Positions 18,170-26,683 of a stretch of DNA of 64,000 nucleotides are shown piece by piece. Where the stretch lies: assembly GCF_008520305.1 (NCBI RefSeq), contig NZ_ML703271.1:62001-126000 (forward strand), given 5' to 3'. How positions within the stretch are numbered: the first letter of the stretch is position 1; the number at the start of each line of letters is the position of its first letter. Both the position numbers and the translations under genes were made by a program. The DNA comes from Mesorhizobium sp. SARCC-RB16n. Lineage in GTDB: Bacteria > Pseudomonadota > Alphaproteobacteria > Rhizobiales > Rhizobiaceae. The notes below the pieces were generated by a model. It was not told the origin of the DNA and made no database searches. It saw only the letters and a program-made list of their open reading frames with translations.

Positions 18170-19228
18170 CTACTCCGGCTTGGAATGATCGAGAAAATAG
18201 CGGCGGGCGTCCGCGGGCGACAGCCCGTCCAGCCGTTCGAGCGAGGTCCAGACCTCGGTAATGAGGCGCAGGACATAGTCGCGCTTGGCCGGAAACCGCT
18301 CGGCCTGCCAACTGGCGATATTGGCGATGAGCGCAAGCCGTGCACGAATGAGGTGGAAGAGGATGCCAAGCTCTTCGATTTCGAGCGGCTGCACCGACTG
18401 ATAACCGGCGACGAAGCGAGCCGCAGGCGCCAGCGGATGACCTTCAGCCGGCCAGCGGTAGACGGCACCGATTGCGAGATCGCAGATCAGCGGCGAGTGG
18501 ATCATGTCACCGAAATCGAGGATGCCGCTGACCATTTCCGGCCGCGAGGCATTCATCACCACATTGTAGGAATTCATGTCGTTGTGGACGATCTGGGCGC
18601 GCAGCCCGGGGATGACGGGTGCGGCATGTTCCTCGAAGGCATCGATGACGCGCTCGACCATGGCGCGATGGCCGGCGTCAGTGATGCACGCCAGCATCGG
18701 CCGTGTCTTCGCCACCTTGCGAATGTCCCACAGAAGGTCGCTGCCGGCGGCCGGATGGAAGAAGCCGCGCAGTGCCCGGCCGAGCCGGGCGAGGAAGATG
18801 CCGAGATTGCGATCCTGCGCCGCCGACGTGGGCGAGCGCGAAAGCAGCTGGCCGGGCAGATAGGTGACCAGCCGCACGATGCGCGGCGCCGATCCGCCGA
18901 CGCTGACCATAAACTGCGCTTCGCCTTCGAGGCTCTTGCGCACCGAGGGAACAGGCAAGGCCGGATCGACCGCCAGGATGTGGTCGAGCGCCATGTTCTG
19001 GAAATCGGTGAAGCCGGCCTCTTCCGCCGGATGCGAGACCTTCAGGACGAACTCGCCCTCGCCTTCTGTCTGGATATGGAAATTATGGTCGCGCTCGCCT
19101 GGCAGCGGGCGCGCGCTGCCGGCGAGCCCGTAGTGCCGGCGCAATATGGCAAGCGCCTCGGCGATCGAAACGTCAGGCGCATCCTCGGCGAGCGTCTCGC
19201 CGAAGGCATCCGACACGGCCGCGTTCAT
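18170..19228 (-). CDS. APH-family small-molecule kinase, hydroxylysine-kinase-like
   Basis: Aminoglycoside-phosphotransferase-fold kinase of 352 residues. The ATP lysine lies in EFVLKVSHPAEE, the catalytic loop is IVHNDMNSYNVV (HxDxxxxN) and the metal-binding Asp is in GILDFGDM. The order and wording RPLPGERDHNFHI, RLVTYLPGQ and GILDFGDMIHSPL track the animal hydroxylysine kinase HYKK closely, from memory. Its ATG overlaps the peptidase stop (ATGA) and its stop abuts the phospho-lyase start, so the pair is co-translated. Phosphorylation of the hydroxyl of 5-hydroxylysine, or of ethanolamine or a similar amino alcohol, is the likely step before elimination by the next enzyme. Confidence 0.82.
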   Translation of the reverse strand: MNAAVSDAFGETLAEDAPDVSIAEALAILRRHYGLAGSARPLPGERDHNFHIQTEGEGEFVLKVSHPAEEAGFTDFQNMALDHILAVDPALPVPSVRKSLEGEAQFMVSVGGSAPRIVRLVTYLPGQLLSRSPTSAAQDRNLGIFLARLGRALRGFFHPAAGSDLLWDIRKVAKTRPMLACITDAGHRAMVERVIDAFEEHAAPVIPGLRAQIVHNDMNSYNVVMNASRPEMVSGILDFGDMIHSPLICDLAIGAVYRWPAEGHPLAPAARFVAGYQSVQPLEIEELGILFHLIRARLALIANIASWQAERFPAKRDYVLRLITEVWTSLERLDGLSPADARRYFLDHSKPE

Positions 19229-20526
19229 GGCCCGACCTCGGGATCGATGGGTTCGAGACCGCACCAGTCGGCGATGAACAGCGCGATGGTCTGGGTGACC
19301 TTGCGCACGGAGTCGAGATCGACGGCCTCGTCATAGCCATGCGGCATGCGGCAGATCGGGCCGTAGACGATCGCCGGCGTGTCGGCATAGAGACCGAAGA
19401 AGCGCGCATCGGTGGTGGCCGAGGTGACATGCTCGGTCAGCGGCTCGCCCCAGACGGCGGTGTGGCTGCGCCGCAGCACCACTTCCATATCGTCGGCGCC
19501 TTCCAGCACATACCCCCCGGCCATGAAGCCGTTATAGGTCATCCTGGGCGGGCGATTGGCGAGGAACGGATCGGCGTGCGCCGCATTGGCGATGCAAGCC
19601 TCGAGTTCGGCCCTGGCATCTTCGAGCTTCTGGCCGGGATAGGTCGCGACACGCATCTCGAAGACGCAGCGCGCCGGAACGCTCGATGTCCATTCGCCGC
19701 CCTCGATCTTGCCCAGGTTGAAGCGGATCGGGTGCGGGTGATCGCAGAAATGCCTGTCGCTGACCTTCCTCGCATTCCAGACGATTTCGAGCTGCTTCAG
19801 CGCCTGGATGATGAGGAAGGCCTTCTCGATGGCATTGGCGCCGGCAGAAAAGGCACCCGACGCGTGCTGCGGATCGCCGTCGACCTCGACCTTGAACCAG
19901 ATCGGCCCGACCTGCGCCCGCATCAGCCTTGGCTCCAGCGGCTCGGGTATGAAGGCGGCATCGGCGCGATAGCCACGCTGCAGACAAGCGAGCGCGCCGT
20001 TGCCGGTGCACTCCTCCTCGACCACAGACTGCAGATATACATTCGCAGCCGGCTGGTAACCGAGGCCGCGCAAGGCGGCCAGCGCATAGAGGCAGGCCGA
20101 CAGGCCGGCCTTCATGTCGCCGGCGCCGCGGCCATGCATCCAGCCGTCCTCGATCGCCGGATCGTAGGGGTCGCGTACCCAGCGATCGAGCGGTCCTGTC
20201 GGCACCACGTCGATATGGCCGTTGAGGATCAGCGAGCGGCCGGTGGCGTTTCTCGGCGTATGGGTGGCGACGACGTTGAAGGCATCGTCATATGAAACCG
20301 CCACGGGTGAAAATCCGGGCAGGTCGCGGATTGCATCGACATCGACGCGCCACATATCGACCACATAGCCATTGGCTTCATACGCAGCCGCCATGAAGGA
20401 TTGCGCGGCATGCTCCTCGCCGCGTTGCGAGGGAAAGCGCACGAGATCAGCCATAAAGGCGAGCTGACGGTCGAAACCATCGTCGACCGCCCGCAAAATG
20501 GCCTCATCCGCAATTCGCTCAGGCAT
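19225..20526 (-). CDS. M20-family metallopeptidase/deacylase (ArgE/DapE type)
   Basis: Zinc hydrolase of 433 residues, the first gene of the five-gene minus-strand operon. Metal-binding motifs are present: LNGHIDVVPTG (His-x-Asp), GRGAGDMKAG (bridging Asp), VEEECTGNGA (catalytic Glu pair) and a late His in RMPHGYDE. The dimerisation insert PQHASGAFSAGANAIEK is typical of ArgE/DapE relatives. The frame opens 39 bp earlier, but AGGAAAG is placed for the ATG at 20526. In this operon it could release the amino acid that the kinase then acts on, for example from an N-acyl or small peptide form; the substrate is inferred only. Confidence 0.84.
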   Translation of the reverse strand: MPERIADEAILRAVDDGFDRQLAFMADLVRFPSQRGEEHAAQSFMAAAYEANGYVVDMWRVDVDAIRDLPGFSPVAVSYDDAFNVVATHTPRNATGRSLILNGHIDVVPTGPLDRWVRDPYDPAIEDGWMHGRGAGDMKAGLSACLYALAALRGLGYQPAANVYLQSVVEEECTGNGALACLQRGYRADAAFIPEPLEPRLMRAQVGPIWFKVEVDGDPQHASGAFSAGANAIEKAFLIIQALKQLEIVWNARKVSDRHFCDHPHPIRFNLGKIEGGEWTSSVPARCVFEMRVATYPGQKLEDARAELEACIANAAHADPFLANRPPRMTYNGFMAGGYVLEGADDMEVVLRRSHTAVWGEPLTEHVTSATTDARFFGLYADTPAIVYGPICRMPHGYDEAVDLDSVRKVTQTIALFIADWCGLEPIDPEVGP

Positions 20527-20546
20527 GATATTCCGCTTTCCTGTGA

Positions 20547-20572
20547 ATGGTGTATCATATCTCATATGCCAT
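20547..20572. promoter_or_regulatory. Imperfect palindrome in the divergent peptidase/GNAT promoter region
   Basis: ATGGTGTAT and ATATGCCAT form an imperfect inverted repeat (7 of 9 bases pair) about 20 bp upstream of the peptidase start, in an AT-richer stretch than its surroundings. Position and size fit a GntR-type operator for the regulator encoded in the same operon. This is a visual candidate only. Confidence 0.4.
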
Positions 20573-20703
20573 TTCCGGAAAAGGCAAGAAGACAGGCCGG
20601 CCTAAATTATGGCCCACCCCTGCAGCCTCTTGGCAGGCGGCCGCAGAATTGGCATCAGCTTCTTGACATGCCGGCAGGCTGCGCGACGGAAGATCGAGGA
20701 CAG

Positions 20704-21351
20704 ATGCAAGTCACCGAAGGCACATTGCCGTATGAAATCACCGATCTCGCGTCAGGCTACCGGCGTATCCCGGCCGGCAAGATCGTCAATGCGGTGACGT
20801 GGATGGAAGCGCGCGCGCCGGTGCAGGGTCTCGCGCATCCGCTGGCGATGACCCGCGTCACCAACCCCAAGCCCGCCTTCTACCGTTCGGTCTTTCTCGA
20901 GATCGGCGCTCCCTGGCTGTGGGACCGCGCCGCCGAAATGTCGGACGCCGACATCGCGGCGCATTTCGCCGACCCGCGCCAGCATCTTTATTACGGTCAC
21001 GATGAAAGCGGCGACCATGTCGGCATGGCCGAATTCACTGTCGCCGACGGCAACGAGATCGAGATCACCTATTTCGGTCTCTTCCCTTCCTTGACCGGCC
21101 GAGGCCTTGGCAAGCGGCTGATGGCGGGTGCGCTCGATCAGGCATGGCGCCTAAAGCCGGGGCGTATCTGGCTGCACACCAGCAGCATCGATCATCACAG
21201 CGTCATCGGTTTCTACCGGGCTTGCGGGTTTGAACCCTATGCGGCCGGGTTCGAAATCACCGACGATCCCCGGATCAAGGGAACCCTGCCGCGCGATGCG
21301 GCCCCGCAGATCCCGCTGATCGAAACGGAATGGGTGCCCGGCCCCCGATGA
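20704..21351 (+). CDS. GNAT-family N-acetyltransferase
   Basis: Protein of 215 residues with a C-terminal GNAT domain. The acetyl-CoA pyrophosphate loop is seen in TYFGLFPSLTGRGLGKRLM, followed by IWLHTSSIDHHSVIGFYRACGFEPY, the usual end of the fold. The N-terminal 80 residues have no motif I recognise. An earlier in-frame ATG at 20566 would add 46 residues, but GAGGA directly before the ATG at 20704 favours the shorter form. The gene is divergent from the peptidase-kinase-lyase operon. It might acetylate the amino-containing substrate or an intermediate; this is suggested only by position. Confidence 0.8.
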   Translation: MQVTEGTLPYEITDLASGYRRIPAGKIVNAVTWMEARAPVQGLAHPLAMTRVTNPKPAFYRSVFLEIGAPWLWDRAAEMSDADIAAHFADPRQHLYYGHDESGDHVGMAEFTVADGNEIEITYFGLFPSLTGRGLGKRLMAGALDQAWRLKPGRIWLHTSSIDHHSVIGFYRACGFEPYAAGFEITDDPRIKGTLPRDAAPQIPLIETEWVPGPR

Positions 21352-21422
21352 GACCGTCTTCGCAACCCGCGAGGACCCGCGCGACACCGTGCCGGTCGCG
21401 CAGCATTCCTATCGGCAACCCG

Positions 21423-23069
21423 TCAGGTCGCCCGCGGCGCCGGCAGTCGCTCGCGCAGTTCGTCGACAAGCACCCTGGTATTTTCGGAATAGTCGATCGG
21501 CACGACGACGAGGTGGACGCCGCCGCCGGTGAAGGCCTGTTCCAGCGCCGGTCGCAATTCGGCGATTGCGCCGACCCTGGTCCCCTTGGCGCCATAGGCC
21601 TCGGCGTATTTTACGAAGTCGGGATTGCCGAAGGTCATGCCGAAATCCGGAAATTCGTCGACCGCCTGCTTCCAGCGGATCATGCCATAGGCATGGTCTT
21701 CGAGTAGCAGCACGACGAGGTTGAGCTTGAGCCTGACGGCCGTCTCCAGTTCCTGGCTGTTCATCATGAAGCCGCCATCGCCGCAAATCGCCATGACACG
21801 GCGCTTGGGATAGAGCAGCGCCGCCATCATCGCCGACGGCAGCCCGGCGCCCATGGTGGCCAGCGCGTTGTCGAGCAGCAGCGTGTTTGCCATGCGCGTG
21901 CGGTAGTTGCGCGCGAACCAGATCTTGTACATGCCGTTGTCCAGCGCGAGGATCCCGTCGGCCGGCATTACGGCGCGTACGTCGTGCACGATGCGCTGCG
22001 GCGTGAAGCGGTCTTCGGTGGCGCGCGCGGCGATGCGGCTCAAAATGCCTTCGCGCAGCGGCAGCAGGGCCTGTGCGTTGGGGATCTTGCCTTCGACGCG
22101 GTCCGCCAGCAGCGCCAGCGACGGACCGAGGTCACCGACGATCTCGGCTTGCGGGAAATAGACCTGCTCGACATCAGCCGAGTGGTAGCCGACATGAATG
22201 ACCTTCGGTCCCGTCGCGCCCATGATGAAGGGTGGCTTCTCGACCGTGTCGTGGCCGATGGTGATGATCAGATCGGCCTGCTCGATGGCCTCGTGGACAT
22301 AGTCGCGCTCCGAAAGGGCCGCCGTCCCCATGTAGAGCTCGGTGCCGCCGGGCACCGTGCCCTTGCCCATCTGCGTGGTGAAATAGGGGATTTGCGTGCG
22401 CAGCACGAACTGGGCGATGTCAGGGGTCACGCGAGGGCGTGACGCCGCGGCGCCGAACATCAGCAGCGGACGCTTGGCCTCCATGATCATGCGAGCGGCG
22501 CGATCGAGCGCGTCCACGCTGGCTATGGGCAGGTCGACCGGATGCGTCGGCACCAGCGCGACCGGCTCGCATTCGGCCGCGGCGATGTCTTCCGGCAGCT
22601 CCAGATGCACGGGCCCCGGCCGCTCCTCCTGCGCGACGCGGAAGGCTTCGCGCACCAGCGAGGGGATCATCTTCGGCGAGACGATCTGGCGTGACAGCTT
22701 GGTCAGCGGCTTCATCGCCGCGACGATATCGACGATCTGGAAACGCGCCTGCCTGGATGACAGGATGCCCTTCTGGCCGGTGATCATGATCATCGGCATC
22801 GCGCCGAGCAGCGCATAGGCCGAGCCGGTCGTCAGATTGAGCGCGCCGGGGCCGAGCGTGGTGATGCACACGCCGGGCTTGCCGGTAAGCCTGCCATAGG
22901 TGGCGGCCATGAACGCGGCCGCCTGCTCGTGGCGGGTCAGGATCAACTGGATCGACGAGCGGCGGATCGATTCGACGATGTCGAGATTTTCCTCGCCCGG
23001 AATGCCGAATATCCGATCGACCCCTTCGTTCTGGAGGGCCGCCACGAACAGATCCGAACCCTTGGTCAT
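21423..23069 (-). CDS. Thiamine-diphosphate enzyme, acetolactate-synthase-like large subunit
   Basis: ThDP-dependent enzyme of 548 residues. The N-terminal Pyr domain has FGIPGEENLDIVESI and the activating Glu in RHEQAAAFMAATYGRLTGKPGVC; the C-terminal PP domain has GDGGFMMNSQELETAVRLKLN, the ThDP-Mg motif. Wording is closest to biosynthetic or catabolic acetolactate synthases, and no small regulatory subunit follows, which favours a catabolic or other decarboxylase/ligase role. AGGAGAG eight bases before the ATG at 23069 decides against the earlier start at 23114. It is convergent with the GNAT gene and stands alone on its strand. Confidence 0.83.
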   Translation of the reverse strand: MTKGSDLFVAALQNEGVDRIFGIPGEENLDIVESIRRSSIQLILTRHEQAAAFMAATYGRLTGKPGVCITTLGPGALNLTTGSAYALLGAMPMIMITGQKGILSSRQARFQIVDIVAAMKPLTKLSRQIVSPKMIPSLVREAFRVAQEERPGPVHLELPEDIAAAECEPVALVPTHPVDLPIASVDALDRAARMIMEAKRPLLMFGAAASRPRVTPDIAQFVLRTQIPYFTTQMGKGTVPGGTELYMGTAALSERDYVHEAIEQADLIITIGHDTVEKPPFIMGATGPKVIHVGYHSADVEQVYFPQAEIVGDLGPSLALLADRVEGKIPNAQALLPLREGILSRIAARATEDRFTPQRIVHDVRAVMPADGILALDNGMYKIWFARNYRTRMANTLLLDNALATMGAGLPSAMMAALLYPKRRVMAICGDGGFMMNSQELETAVRLKLNLVVLLLEDHAYGMIRWKQAVDEFPDFGMTFGNPDFVKYAEAYGAKGTRVGAIAELRPALEQAFTGGGVHLVVVPIDYSENTRVLVDELRERLPAPRAT

Positions 23070-23406
23070 GAACCGTCTCTCCTGCGATGCGCGCATTCCG
23101 TCAGCCACCTTCATATGGCACCAGAACGCGACGCCTCAAAGAGCGCAAGCCGTCTGCTGGCGATAACGCCATCAATTTCGGCTAGGCGGCCGCCAATGCG
23201 CTGCTCGAAGCGCGATGGCGAACAAATCACTTCTTCTGGGCAATATCGCCCTTGAAGGCGTCGCTCTCCATTCCTAAATCCCTAGCGCGGGCCGGGCCCC
23301 TCTGACTGTCGCTTTTGGCGACCGTGATGTCGGACCGCTATAACGGGCCCCCTTTCCATTTCTTTCGGTCGAGCGGGCTCATTCCTTCATTGGTTAGGAG
23401 CCCCTG
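23070..23406. other. 337-bp intergenic region, divergent promoters
   Basis: No gene is visible. The left part carries the leader and ribosome site of the ThDP enzyme. A small hairpin (GTCGC/GCGAC) lies near 23308-23322. A good plus-strand promoter candidate is at 23315-23344, and TAGGAG precedes the zinc-ribbon gene start. Confidence 0.6.
23315..23344 (+). promoter_or_regulatory. Candidate sigma-70-type promoter for the zinc-ribbon/Tim44 genes
   Basis: TTGGCG at 23315-23320 and TATAAC at 23339-23344 are separated by 18 bp. They lie about 62 bp before the ATG of the zinc-ribbon gene in otherwise non-coding sequence. Called by eye. Confidence 0.45.
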
Positions 23407-23706
23407 ATGACATCATCTCTCCTTGGCATGGTTTGCCCCTCCTGCCGCGTCGCCCTCGTGATGAGCGAACGCCAGGGGATCGAGATCGACTACTGTCCGC
23501 AGTGCCGCGGCGTCTGGCTCGATCGTGGCGAACTCCACAAGATCATCGAACGTTCCGGCAGGGATGCGTCGCCCGCGCCGCAGCCACAGCCGGCAGCGTT
23601 CTCCCAGCCGCACCACGGGCGGGGCCGCGAAGACGATTATTCCCGATCGCATGGCCAACGCTATCCGAAGCGGAAGAAATCGTTCTTCGAAGAGTTGTTC
23701 GACTGA
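23407..23706 (+). CDS. Small zinc-ribbon (zf-TFIIB-type) protein
   Basis: Protein of 99 residues with an N-terminal zinc ribbon: CPSC near residues 10-13 and CPQCRGVWLDRGELHKII near 30-47, the standard zf-TFIIB pattern. The C-terminal half is low-complexity, rich in Pro, Gln, His and Arg, and ends in a basic patch KRKKSFFEELFD. The family is widespread and of unknown function. A TAGGAG ribosome site precedes the ATG. The Tim44-domain gene follows 74 bp downstream on the same strand and may be co-transcribed. Confidence 0.85.
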   Translation: MTSSLLGMVCPSCRVALVMSERQGIEIDYCPQCRGVWLDRGELHKIIERSGRDASPAPQPQPAAFSQPHHGRGREDDYSRSHGQRYPKRKKSFFEELFD

Positions 23707-23780
23707 CCGTATGAGGCCGGGCTTTCCAAGGCCGGTGTTTTGCCCAAACGTCCGAAACCACATCGATAAAGGTCACCCCG

Positions 23781-24770
23781 ATGATTTCCGGCACAAGCCG
23801 ATTCGCCGCCCTCTTTGCCGGCCTGTTCCTTGCATTCTCCATGGTCGCGATCGATCATGCCGAGGCGCGGCGCGGCGGCAGTTTCGGCAGTCGTGGCACG
23901 CGCACATTCCAGTCGGCGCCGCCGACCCGGACCGCGCCGGCGCCTACCGCGCCGGTCGAACGTTCGATGACACCCAACACCGGCGTGAACAATGCGGCTC
24001 GGCAGCCGCAGGCCGGCCTGCAGAGACCCGGCTTCATGAGCGGCTTCGGCGGAACGATGATGCGCGGCCTGCTGCTCGGCGGCCTGATCGGACTGCTCGT
24101 GGGCCAGGGTTTCGGCGGTTTGGCCGGCATGTTCGGCTTCCTGCTTCAGGCCCTGCTCATCGGTGGCGCAATCATGCTAGCCATCCGGTTCTTCCGTTCG
24201 CAATCCGCGCGTGGCTCCGCGCCCGCGCTCGCCGGTATGGGCAATGCCCAGGCTTCGCGGTTCGAGAACCGCGCAACGGCACAGGAGACCGGAACCGCGG
24301 GATCCTTCACAATTCCCGGCTTTGGCGGCGGTTCGGGCGGAGGCCATGAGGCCACCCGTTCCGAGGAGATCACGCTGGCCCAGACCGACCTCGACGCCTT
24401 CCAGCAGTTGTTGACCGAGGTCCAGGAAGCATTCGGCCGCGAGGACCATGCCGCCTTGCGGCGGTCGGTGACGCCCGAGATGGTGTCCTATTTGTCGGAA
24501 GAACTGGCCGACAATGCCCAGAAAGGTCTCAGGAACGAAGTGTCCGATGTCACCCTGCTGCAGGCCGACATCGCGGAAAGCTGGCGCGAGGATGACCGCG
24601 ACTACGCCACGGCCGCATTGCGCTATGAGTCGCGCGACGTGACGCGGGAACGGGCGAGCGGCAAGGTCGTCGAAGGCGACGAGGATCATCCCACGGAGAC
24701 GACCGAGTTGTGGACATTCACGCGCCAGAACGGCTCGACCTGGAAGCTCTCCGCGATACAACAGGCCTGA
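23781..24770 (+). CDS. Tim44-like domain membrane protein
   Basis: Protein of 329 residues. An N-terminal signal or membrane anchor (residues about 8-25, FAALFAGLFLAFSMVAI) leads into an Arg/Gly/Pro/Thr-rich linker, then a Gly-rich hydrophobic stretch of two likely membrane segments (about 90-135). A Gly/Ser spacer connects to a C-terminal Tim44-like domain (about 195-329: TDLDAFQQLLTEVQEAFGREDHAAL and the final LWTFTRQNGSTWKLSAIQQ). Bacterial Tim44-domain proteins of this layout are common in alphaproteobacteria; their role is thought to be at the inner membrane but is not settled. No enzymatic motif is visible. Confidence 0.82.
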   Translation: MISGTSRFAALFAGLFLAFSMVAIDHAEARRGGSFGSRGTRTFQSAPPTRTAPAPTAPVERSMTPNTGVNNAARQPQAGLQRPGFMSGFGGTMMRGLLLGGLIGLLVGQGFGGLAGMFGFLLQALLIGGAIMLAIRFFRSQSARGSAPALAGMGNAQASRFENRATAQETGTAGSFTIPGFGGGSGGGHEATRSEEITLAQTDLDAFQQLLTEVQEAFGREDHAALRRSVTPEMVSYLSEELADNAQKGLRNEVSDVTLLQADIAESWREDDRDYATAALRYESRDVTRERASGKVVEGDEDHPTETTELWTFTRQNGSTWKLSAIQQA

Positions 24771-24827
24771 TCCCAGGCCGTAGCCGGTCGCCGTTTCGAC
24801 GACAAGGGCTGCCGGCTTGGCTGGTGC

Positions 24828-25934
24828 TCAAGTCACGATCTTGACGCACATCGGCGTGCCGATCTCGATGGCGCGCCCGGTATCGGTGAGCATGCCGGTG
24901 CTGGCATCGCGGGCAAAGATCGAGATGCGGTCGGCGCTCTGGTTGGCTGAGAACAGATGGCCGCCCGACGGTGTCAGCGCCAGATTGCGCGGCGTGGCGC
25001 CGCCGCAAGGGACGTGGCCGACAAGGCTCAAGCCACTGGTCTGCTGATCGACCGCCATGATGACGACGCTGTCATGGCCACGGTTGCCGCCATAGACAAA
25101 ACGGCCATCCGGCGAGATCTGGATGTCGGCGCAGTGGTTGGTCTCACGCGCCTCGTCCGGTACCGCCGGCTTGACGTCGAGGATCGACAACCTGCCGGTC
25201 GCATTGTCGAGCGCCATCGACACGACAGTCGAATCCAGTTCGTTCATGACAAAGACGAAGCGTCCGTTCGGGTGGAGGGCGATGTGACGCGGGCCGGCAC
25301 CCGGTGGGAGTGCGGATTCTGCGAGCTTCACCAGGCTTCCGTTCTGTCCGATCCGATAAGAGACAAGCCGGTCGATGCCGAGGTCGGCGACGATTGCCGT
25401 TCCACCGGCAATGGTTTCGTTGACGCTGTGCGCATGCGACCGCTCCTGCCGCGCCGCATTCGGTCCGGTCCCCTTGTGCGAAACGCTGGCCACAGGCGGC
25501 GACAGTGCACCGTCCTTGTCAAAAGCATAGACCGCTACCGCCCGATCCGGGCCGCCCTCCCCGGCGCCATAATTGGCAACCAGGAGCTTCGTCCCGTCAC
25601 GGGCGATGGCGTTGTGCGCGGTGATGCTGCCAAGGGCGGGCTGCTTGTTCAGATAGCTCAGCCTGTTCGAGGCCCGATCGAAGCCGTAGGCGGAAACAGT
25701 TCCCTCACGCCAGGTGGACACTTCCGAGTTGGCATAGAGACGCGAACCATCCGAGGTGACCGACAGGAAGGTCGGATTGTCGATGTCATTGGTCTCGGCC
25801 AGCTTCTGGATAGCCAGTGTCCTTTCATCAAAACTGTAGACACCAAGACCGACACCGCGGGCGCCCTGAAAATACGGTGCCTCCCGGTTCAGGCTGCCGA
25901 CAAACACCAGACAAGCATTCCAGACACTGCGCAA
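24828..25934 (-). CDS. Beta-propeller lactonase family protein (6-phosphogluconolactonase-like)
   Basis: Protein of 368 residues made of seven-bladed-propeller repeats of the cycloisomerase/YbhE-type lactonase family. Recurrent blade phrases are visible, such as NPTFLSVTSDGSRLYANSE, GPRHIALHPNGRFVFVMNELDSTV, ISPDGRFVYGGNRGHDS and TPRNLALTPSGGHLFSANQ. The TTG at 25934 is chosen because GGAGGAGG lies four bases upstream; the open frame continues to 26015 without a ribosome site. No signal peptide is evident with this start. Such enzymes hydrolyse sugar lactones, so it may serve the sugar-acid locus that begins at 26131 on the other strand. Confidence 0.8.
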   Translation of the reverse strand: MRSVWNACLVFVGSLNREAPYFQGARGVGLGVYSFDERTLAIQKLAETNDIDNPTFLSVTSDGSRLYANSEVSTWREGTVSAYGFDRASNRLSYLNKQPALGSITAHNAIARDGTKLLVANYGAGEGGPDRAVAVYAFDKDGALSPPVASVSHKGTGPNAARQERSHAHSVNETIAGGTAIVADLGIDRLVSYRIGQNGSLVKLAESALPPGAGPRHIALHPNGRFVFVMNELDSTVVSMALDNATGRLSILDVKPAVPDEARETNHCADIQISPDGRFVYGGNRGHDSVVIMAVDQQTSGLSLVGHVPCGGATPRNLALTPSGGHLFSANQSADRISIFARDASTGMLTDTGRAIEIGTPMCVKIVT

Positions 25935-26061
25935 GATTCCTCCTCCCCTCCCACGCTTTCGCGCGCAAAAAACCAGCCAAAATTTCGCCTGTCCTCGCTT
26001 GCAACGCAACCCCATATGTGAAAATAGTATTTACAAAAGAAGATTGACGGGAGGAGACATC

Positions 26062-26127
26062 GTGCAATCAGGCGCTTGGATGAGTGCTCATGGTTGTCCG
26101 GGCGCTCTCGCGAGACCGGTGGATTAA
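26062..26127 (+). CDS. Possible 21-codon leader ORF before the first MaoC gene
   Basis: A GTG at 26062 follows GGGAGGAG at ideal spacing and opens a 21-codon frame ending in TAA at 26125-26127, three bases before the ATG of the MaoC gene. The peptide has no recognised motif. The strong ribosome site belongs to this frame, while the MaoC gene has only GGTGGA before it, so the short frame could couple translation or be the remnant of a rearranged gene start. Existence as a translated gene is speculative. Confidence 0.3.
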   Translation: MQSGAWMSAHGCPGALARPVD

Positions 26128-26130
26128 GCC

Positions 26131-26682
26131 ATGAACGATTTCGCGCCGACCGTTGGCGTTGCCTCGACGTATCCCAAAAACATGCCCGAGGATCACGCCG
26201 CGCTGCCGGTGTGGAACGCCGAGAACTGGTTCTACGAGGACTGGCCCGTCGGCCAGAAGATCCGCTCGCTGCGCCGCACCATGGCCGAGGGCGACAGCCA
26301 CCTCTTCAACACGCTGGTGCTCGACATCCATCCTTACGTGCAGGACCAGATGTTTGCCGAAAGCGAAGGCATTTTCGGCAAGCGGCTGATCGCCGGCGCG
26401 TTCGTCTTCTCGGCTGGGCTGGGGCTGGTCGCCACCAACTGCGTCAACGCCTTTTCCTATGGCTATGACAAACTGCGCTTCATAAAGCCTGTCTTCATCG
26501 GCGACACGATCTATTCGATTCGTTCCAACCTCGACAAAAAGCCTCGCTACAAGGAGATGGGGCTGATCCGCGCCAGCTACGAGGTGTTCAAGGGCGAAGG
26601 CGAGTTGGTACTCTATTGCGAACACCTGCAGACGGTGAAGTACCGCAACCCTGCCGATTTCGTCGGCAAGACGGAGAAATAG
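26131..26682 (+). CDS. MaoC-like hot-dog protein, catalytic His apparently lost
   Basis: MaoC/hydratase-2 fold protein of 183 residues. The body [23 protein letters not shown] (about 109-131) is nearly identical to the matching part of the MaoC protein at 37712-38158. In the usual active-site motif (GDxNPxHxD) this protein reads [13 protein letters not shown], where Val stands at the catalytic His position, and the following AHG is AGA. It may therefore be a non-catalytic partner subunit, as in hydratases with one active and one degenerate hot-dog. It is followed one base later by a CoA-transferase gene, which fits acyl-CoA chemistry. Confidence 0.78.
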   Translation: MNDFAPTVGVASTYPKNMPEDHAALPVWNAENWFYEDWPVGQKIRSLRRTMAEGDSHLFNTLVLDIHPYVQDQMFAESEGIFGKRLIAGAFVFSAGLGLVATNCVNAFSYGYDKLRFIKPVFIGDTIYSIRSNLDKKPRYKEMGLIRASYEVFKGEGELVLYCEHLQTVKYRNPADFVGKTEK

Positions 26683-26683
26683 A

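Noticed and set aside
17075-19336. 753-codon plus-strand open frame opposite the lyase and kinase genes
   Set aside because: It is the antisense shadow of GC-rich coding sequence; composition is Arg/His/Asp-rich, no domain is visible, and both genes beneath have intact catalytic motifs.
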